Shown piece after piece: positions 29,710 through 33,296 of a stretch of 33,296 nt of DNA. A program made the translations under genes and the position numbers. The notes under the pieces are model-generated. The model saw nothing but the letters and a program-made list of their open reading frames with translations, was not told the origin of the DNA and searched no databases. The DNA comes from an uncultured bacterium (GTDB lineage: Bacteria > Actinomycetota > Coriobacteriia > Coriobacteriales > Coriobacteriaceae): positions 1 through 33,296 of the forward strand of contig CAJMPM010000001.1 in NCBI GenBank assembly GCA_905215225.1, written 5' to 3'. The stretch's first letter is position 1. Every line of letters begins with the position of its first letter.

Positions 29710-31206
29710 TTACTCGCCCTCCGGGGTCTCGACGTCTTCCGCAGCAACAGCGTCATCGGTACCGTCAATGGCATCCACCGCGTCGACAGCCTCCAAGCTA
29801 TCGTCCGCGACATCCTCGACATCAACGACCTCGACGGCGACGTCCTCGCTACCGTCCTCAAGCTCGTCCTCGAACTCCGAGAAGTCCTCGGCGCCCTCAA
29901 AGTCAAAGGCGCGCTGGCAAATGCGAACCTCGTCGCCGGCACGGCAACCGGCCTTTTCGAGCGCATCGTCAACACCCATGCGGGAAAACTTATGCTGCAG
30001 GTAGATGACGGCCTCCTCATTTTCCCAGTCGGTCTGGATAACCAAGCGCTCGATGGCGCGACCGACAACGCGGAAGGCACCGGGCTCCTCCTGGACAATG
30101 TGGAAGCGCTTCTCGCGCTGCAGGCGGCGACGCTCCCACTCCTCGTCGCGCAAATCGACCGGCTCATCAGGGACCGCCAGCTCAGCGCGGAGCTTGGCCA
30201 CCTGCTCGCCCACGGCAAGCATCAACGTGTTGAGACCGGCACCCGTCACAGCGGACACGGCAAAGAACATATGCCCGTCGTCGAGCGCAGCACGCTTAAG
30301 GTCGGCTATCTTATCGGCTGTGCCCGGCGCATCGCACTTGTTGGCGACGACGATCTGCGGACGCTCCGAAAGCTCGGCACCATACTGCTCGAGCTCACGA
30401 TTGATGATGCGATAGTCCTCGACCGGATCGCGATCCTCAAACCCGCCCGTCATGTCAACGACATGCATGATCAAGGCCGTGCGCTCAATATGGCGCAGGA
30501 ACTGATGGCCCAGGCCACGACCCTCGCTCGCGCCCTCGATGAGACCGGGGACGTCGGCAACGACGTAAGAATATTCGCCGGCACGCACCATGCCCAGATT
30601 GGGCACGAGCGTGGTAAACGGGTAGTCGGCAATCTTGGGACGGGCAGCGCTCATACGCGCGATGAGCGAGGACTTGCCGACAGAGGGAAAGCCCACAAGC
30701 GCGGCATCGGCCATGAGCTTCATCTCAAGCTCGATCCAGTGCTCCTCGGCCGGCTCGCCCAGCTGGGCAAATGCGGGCGCGCGACGCACCGACGTCACAA
30801 AGTGAGTGTTGCCCAGACCGCCGGCACCACCGGGCGCCACGACAACGCGCTCACCGTCGTGCACCAGGTCGGCAATCTCGAACATCGGGGTCTGCGTCTC
30901 GGGATCGAGCTCGCGGACTACGGTGCCCATGGGGACTTTCAAAATCAGGTCCTCTCCGCTTTTGCCGTTGCGGCGGGCACCCTGGCCATGCGTTCCGCGC
31001 TCAGCACGGAAGTGATGCTTAAAGCGGTAATCGATCAGCGAAGACAGCTGAGCATCGGCCTGGATGACGACATTCCCGCCACGACCGCCGTCGCCGCCAT
31101 CGGGGCCGCCCTTGGGGACAAATGCCTCGCGCCTAAACGACATGCATCCGGCTCCGCCGTCGCCGCCGCACACGTTAATGCGGCTGATATCGGTGAACTG
31201 TGACAA
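29710..31206 (-). CDS. obgE: GTPase ObgE/CgtA
   Basis: The 498-residue protein has the glycine-rich Obg domain (about 1-160: GGDGGAGCMSFRREAFVPKG, GGDGGRGGNV), the G domain (G1 GFPSVGKSS, switch I TTL in YPFTTLVPNLG, G3 DVPGLIEGA, G4 NKCD, G5 SAVTGAG), an OCT domain (about 345-435) and a very acidic C-terminal tail of about 60 residues (EFEDELEDG...EDVETPEGE). Obg acts in 50S assembly and growth control. Acidic tails occur in other Obg proteins, but this one is long. It is separated from rpmA by a terminator-like hairpin and is coupled with nadD. Confidence 0.97.
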   Translation of the reverse strand: MSQFTDISRINVCGGDGGAGCMSFRREAFVPKGGPDGGDGGRGGNVVIQADAQLSSLIDYRFKHHFRAERGTHGQGARRNGKSGEDLILKVPMGTVVRELDPETQTPMFEIADLVHDGERVVVAPGGAGGLGNTHFVTSVRRAPAFAQLGEPAEEHWIELEMKLMADAALVGFPSVGKSSLIARMSAARPKIADYPFTTLVPNLGMVRAGEYSYVVADVPGLIEGASEGRGLGHQFLRHIERTALIMHVVDMTGGFEDRDPVEDYRIINRELEQYGAELSERPQIVVANKCDAPGTADKIADLKRAALDDGHMFFAVSAVTGAGLNTLMLAVGEQVAKLRAELAVPDEPVDLRDEEWERRRLQREKRFHIVQEEPGAFRVVGRAIERLVIQTDWENEEAVIYLQHKFSRMGVDDALEKAGCRAGDEVRICQRAFDFEGAEDFSEFEDELEDGSEDVAVEVVDVEDVADDSLEAVDAVDAIDGTDDAVAAEDVETPEGE

Positions 31207-31222
31207 CAGAATCGCCTCCTAC

Positions 31223-31266
31223 AAAAAAGAGGGAGACCCTTGAATCCTAAAACTCAAGTGCCTCCC
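31223..31266 (-). terminator. Terminator or attenuator between rpmA and obgE
   Basis: GGGAGACCCTTGA (31231-31243) and TCAAGTGCCTCCC (31254-31266) pair except at two positions. On the minus strand TCTTTTTTG follows. It would end most ribosomal-protein transcripts before obgE. Confidence 0.8.
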
Positions 31267-31291
31267 ACATATGTGCTCTATGAAGGGTGAA

Positions 31292-31549
31292 TTACGCGTT
31301 CGCGAGCGGGCGTACGCTGACCCTGTGCTTGATACCCTTGTGGAACTCAACGGTACCGTCGACCAGCGCGAACAGCGTGTCGTCCTTACCACGGCCAACG
31401 TTCTCACCCGGGTGGATGTGCGTGCCGTGCTGACGGACGAGAATCGTGCCCGTGGTTACCGTCTGGCCGGCATAGCGCTTCGTGCCAAGGCGCTGACCGC
31501 GGGAGTCACGGCCATTACGGGAGGAACCGAGTCCTTTTTTGTGTGCCAT
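31292..31549 (-). CDS. rpmA: 50S ribosomal protein L27
   Basis: The 85-residue protein starts MAHKKGLGSSRNGRDSRGQRLGTKRYAGQ and has VRQHGTHIHPGENVGRGKDDTLFA, both diagnostic of L27. It begins directly with AHKKG and lacks the cleaved N-terminal extension seen in many Firmicutes. No prp protease gene lies between rplU and rpmA, which fits. It is 33 bases downstream of rplU and shares its promoter. Confidence 0.98.
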   Translation of the reverse strand: MAHKKGLGSSRNGRDSRGQRLGTKRYAGQTVTTGTILVRQHGTHIHPGENVGRGKDDTLFALVDGTVEFHKGIKHRVSVRPLANA

Positions 31550-31582
31550 TGTGTATACCTACTCTTTCGTTACGAGTGTAAT

Positions 31583-31957
31583 CTACTCGGCGACGGGAGC
31601 CTCGGCAACAGCCTCGGCCTCTGCCTTGACAGCCTTCTTGGCGCGGGACGTAGCCTGGACCTTCACGATCTTCAGCTTGGTGAGCTGCTGACGGTGACCC
31701 TTCAGACGACGATAGCGCTTGCGCTTGTGGAACTTGAAGACCAGCTGCTTCTCGCCCTTGAACTGCTCAACGATCTGAGCGGTAACCTTGGCCTTGGCCA
31801 GCTTGTCGGGATCGGTGACGATCTTCTTACCATCGTTGAGGAAGATACCCGGCAGGGTGATCTTGTCGCCCTCATTGCCCTCGATCTTCTCGACGGTGAT
31901 GACATCGTCGGTGGCGACCTTGTACTGCTTGCCGCCCGTGTAAACGATTGCGTACAT
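31583..31957 (-). CDS. rplU: 50S ribosomal protein L21
   Basis: The 124-residue protein has MYAIVYTGGKQYKVATDDVITVEKIEG at the start and the RNA-binding end FKFHKRKRYRRLKGHRQQLTKLKI. A C-terminal Ala/Glu/Lys-rich tail (about 20 residues, EAEAVAEAPVAE) extends beyond the usual L21 end. The ATG at 31955-31957 follows GAAGGG by nine bases; an upstream ATG would add seven unconserved residues. It is first in the rplU-rpmA operon and has a good promoter 43 bases upstream. Confidence 0.98.
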   Translation of the reverse strand: MYAIVYTGGKQYKVATDDVITVEKIEGNEGDKITLPGIFLNDGKKIVTDPDKLAKAKVTAQIVEQFKGEKQLVFKFHKRKRYRRLKGHRQQLTKLKIVKVQATSRAKKAVKAEAEAVAEAPVAE

Positions 31958-31999
31958 GTTTACTTGCCCTTCATGCATCAGTTAGTGCAACAGCCGAAT

Positions 32000-32028
32000 A
32001 TAGTAGCAGGCGAAAATACCCCCGTCAA
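32000..32028 (-). promoter_or_regulatory. Promoter of rplU-rpmA
   Basis: On the minus strand TTGACG (32023-32028), a 17-base spacer and TACTAT (32000-32005) form a near-consensus housekeeping promoter. It starts inside the last codons of the upstream TIGR03936-type gene and would give a leader of about 35 bases. Confidence 0.8.
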
Positions 32029-32837
32029 CGAGTATGTGGAGCAAATCCACAAGTTCGCACAGGTATGGGGCTGACGAGTCGGCCCTCGTCGTCCTCGCAT
32101 GCTTGATTCTGACGCTCGACATCGTAGGAGCAGATGGTCACGAGGTCTTGCATACCGGTGGAAACAATAGGTGCATCCACGCCCGGGGTCAAGCCCTGCA
32201 ACAAAACATCAGCAGCAGAAAGCAAAATTTCCGGACGCATAGAGCCCTCGTTGTCGGCATGGGTGTCGAGCATGAGAACCAAATGGTCCGGGCGCTCCCC
32301 CGCCGTGAGCTCATAGCCAACGAGCGTGTGATCCAAATCCAAGCGCTTGCTCTTTTTGCCGCGCGCGTAGTCGATGCCATGGTCCGCGCGCAGCGTGTCG
32401 ATCGCACGACGCACCTCGTCGGCGCTTACGGGCGCCTCGGGATCCAAGTGCAGGTCGATGCGATACGACAGGCGCGTGAGCTGCGCCGTCAATGCCGGCG
32501 TGCGCACGTCGATGTACGCCGCCTCGATGGGCGCCAGATCGGCCGGAGACGCCGCAGCCAGGCGCTCAAACGCCTCGTCGAGCGCCACGAACTCGGTCAT
32601 AAACAGGTCATACCACTCGCAGGTCGACGACGTACCAACCGGTAGCGCCGAAGAGAAGCCCACGCGCATGTGCGGAGAGAAGCCCTGCGTGACGGCATAG
32701 GGAAGTCCCGCACGGCGCACGATGCGCTCAATGGTATGGATCACTTCGAGATGGCCCAGGTACTTAAGACGGTCGCGCTTGCCATAGCGAACGCGAAGCC
32801 TAAAGAGCGTGGGGTTGTCGGTCAGGCGTTCACTCAT
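32025..32837 (-). CDS. TIGR03936 / DUF2344 family radical SAM-associated protein
   Basis: The 270-residue protein begins FRLRVRYGKRDRLKYLGHLEVIHTIERIVRRAGLPYAVTQGFSPHMRVGFSSALPVGTSS, the signature of DUF2344/TIGR03936 proteins. These are encoded beside, or fused to, a TIGR03960-type radical SAM protein, as here. The two genes overlap by four bases (ATGA), so their translation is coupled. The C-terminal half is less conserved and ends in a polar tail. The function of the pair is not established; in many genomes it neighbours rplU or ribonuclease E/G genes, which fits the rplU gene just downstream. Confidence 0.92.
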   Translation of the reverse strand: MSERLTDNPTLFRLRVRYGKRDRLKYLGHLEVIHTIERIVRRAGLPYAVTQGFSPHMRVGFSSALPVGTSSTCEWYDLFMTEFVALDEAFERLAAASPADLAPIEAAYIDVRTPALTAQLTRLSYRIDLHLDPEAPVSADEVRRAIDTLRADHGIDYARGKKSKRLDLDHTLVGYELTAGERPDHLVLMLDTHADNEGSMRPEILLSAADVLLQGLTPGVDAPIVSTGMQDLVTICSYDVERQNQACEDDEGRLVSPIPVRTCGFAPHTR

Positions 32838-33296
32838 GCGCGATCACCCACCAATACATTCTTGGCATGGAGCGTGGGGCAGATTCCGCAGCCGGTGCAC
32901 GAGGTGCGGGTACAGTCGGGCGTCGTGACACCCTCCAGCGAGCGGCGGTATTCGCGCTCGAGGAAGCCGCGCGAGCAGCCGGGACTCACGTGCTCCCAGG
33001 GCAGGCGCCAGTCCAGTTCGTAGGGCAGGTGCACGAGCTCGTTGAGATCGATACCGTTTTTGGCCGCCGCCTCTTTCCAGTTATCGAGCGAGAAATGCTC
33101 CACCCAGGCGTCAAAACGCGAACCGGCACGCCAGGCATCGATGATGACCGGCGTCATGTCACGGCCGGCGCGAGACAGCGCGGCCTCGACGAGCGAGGTT
33201 TCGGCATCGTGGTAGTGCACGCGGACCGCACGGTTGCGAACGCTCGTGATGAGGAGCTTCTGACGGCGCTTGACATCGTCGTAATCGAGCTGTGGG
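32834..33296 (-). CDS. Radical SAM protein, TIGR03960 type (C-terminal part; 5' end outside window)
   Basis: The frame is open to the right edge and gives about 153 C-terminal residues, starting PQLDYDDVKRRQKLL. Family features are AALSRAGRDMTPVIIDAWRAGSRFDAWVEHF and LPWEHVSPGCSRGFLEREYRRSLEG, then a cysteine group DCTRTSCTGCGICPT, which may hold an additional Fe-S cluster or metal. The radical SAM CxxxCxxC core would lie upstream of the window. It overlaps the next gene by four bases. The assignment rests on the C-terminal signature and the neighbour. Confidence 0.88.
   Translation of the reverse strand, partial: PQLDYDDVKRRQKLLITSVRNRAVRVHYHDAETSLVEAALSRAGRDMTPVIIDAWRAGSRFDAWVEHFSLDNWKEAAAKNGIDLNELVHLPYELDWRLPWEHVSPGCSRGFLEREYRRSLEGVTTPDCTRTSCTGCGICPTLHAKNVLVGDRA

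Noticed and set aside
28912..31203. A 763-codon open frame on the plus strand opposite obgE, nadD and yqeK
   Set aside because: It runs antisense to well-recognised genes in high-GC DNA, where such frames stay open by codon bias. It shows no family motif and no ribosome site.
1..33296. CRISPR arrays, tRNA or rRNA genes and riboswitches
   Set aside because: No regularly spaced direct repeats, cloverleaf-like sequences or known riboswitch cores were recognised by eye. A covariance-model scan would be needed to exclude small RNAs fully.

Overview
The window looks like a chromosomal segment of a high-GC gut Coriobacteriia, most probably Collinsella or a close relative. This is inferred from gene content and protein style (mannose-family PTS with SIS-domain enzymes, UTRA-type GntR regulators, rubrerythrin, an obgE-nadD-yqeK-rsfS cluster); no database search was possible. 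Nearly every gene is on the minus strand. The one clear exception is a GntR regulator at 10911-11633. Both window edges cut genes: a DUF4931/GalT-like protein at the left and a radical SAM protein at the right.

Layout, left to right. 1-1.2 kb: cutC followed by a DUF4931 gene. 1.3-2.3 kb: a GntR/UTRA regulator with several strong hairpins just after its stop. 2.4-4.3 kb: a YitT-family membrane protein and a HAD phosphatase. 4.4-8.3 kb: a mannose-family PTS operon read IIAB, IIC, IID, then a SIS-domain sugar-phosphate enzyme. 8.4-11.6 kb: an EamA transporter, a second SIS-domain enzyme and a divergent GntR/UTRA regulator. Together the 1.5-11.6 kb block resembles systems that import phosphorylated amino sugars or Amadori compounds and split them with FrlB/Gfr-type deglycases; the substrate is inferred. 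11.6-22.7 kb: housekeeping genes (GNAT acetyltransferase, threonine aldolase-like enzyme, PAP2 phosphatase, mfd, nth, an ABC exporter, rmuC, a small membrane protein). 23.1-26.1 kb: a membrane protein, rubrerythrin, an unusual MutY-like glycosylase lacking the iron-sulfur cluster, and an Rrf2 regulator. 26.36-27.72 kb: a complete IS1249-like insertion sequence (IS256 superfamily). 27.8-33.3 kb: a conserved block of rsfS, yqeK, nadD, obgE, rpmA, rplU and the TIGR03936/TIGR03960-type radical SAM pair.

The most unusual content is non-coding. (1) A family of small palindromic elements sits between genes. Their arms differ in sequence but stay self-complementary around a conserved GGGAC core. They often lie exactly at stop codons and supply the stop of at least two genes. 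(2) Two copies of a roughly 180-base unit lie after two neighbouring genes. Each has a long hairpin with a conserved apex and co-varying arms, a conserved linker and a strong intrinsic terminator. (3) Two distinct operator motifs, ACGT-N5-ACGT-like and ATACA-N6-ATACA, tie the two GntR regulators to the PTS locus. No tRNA, rRNA or CRISPR array was seen.
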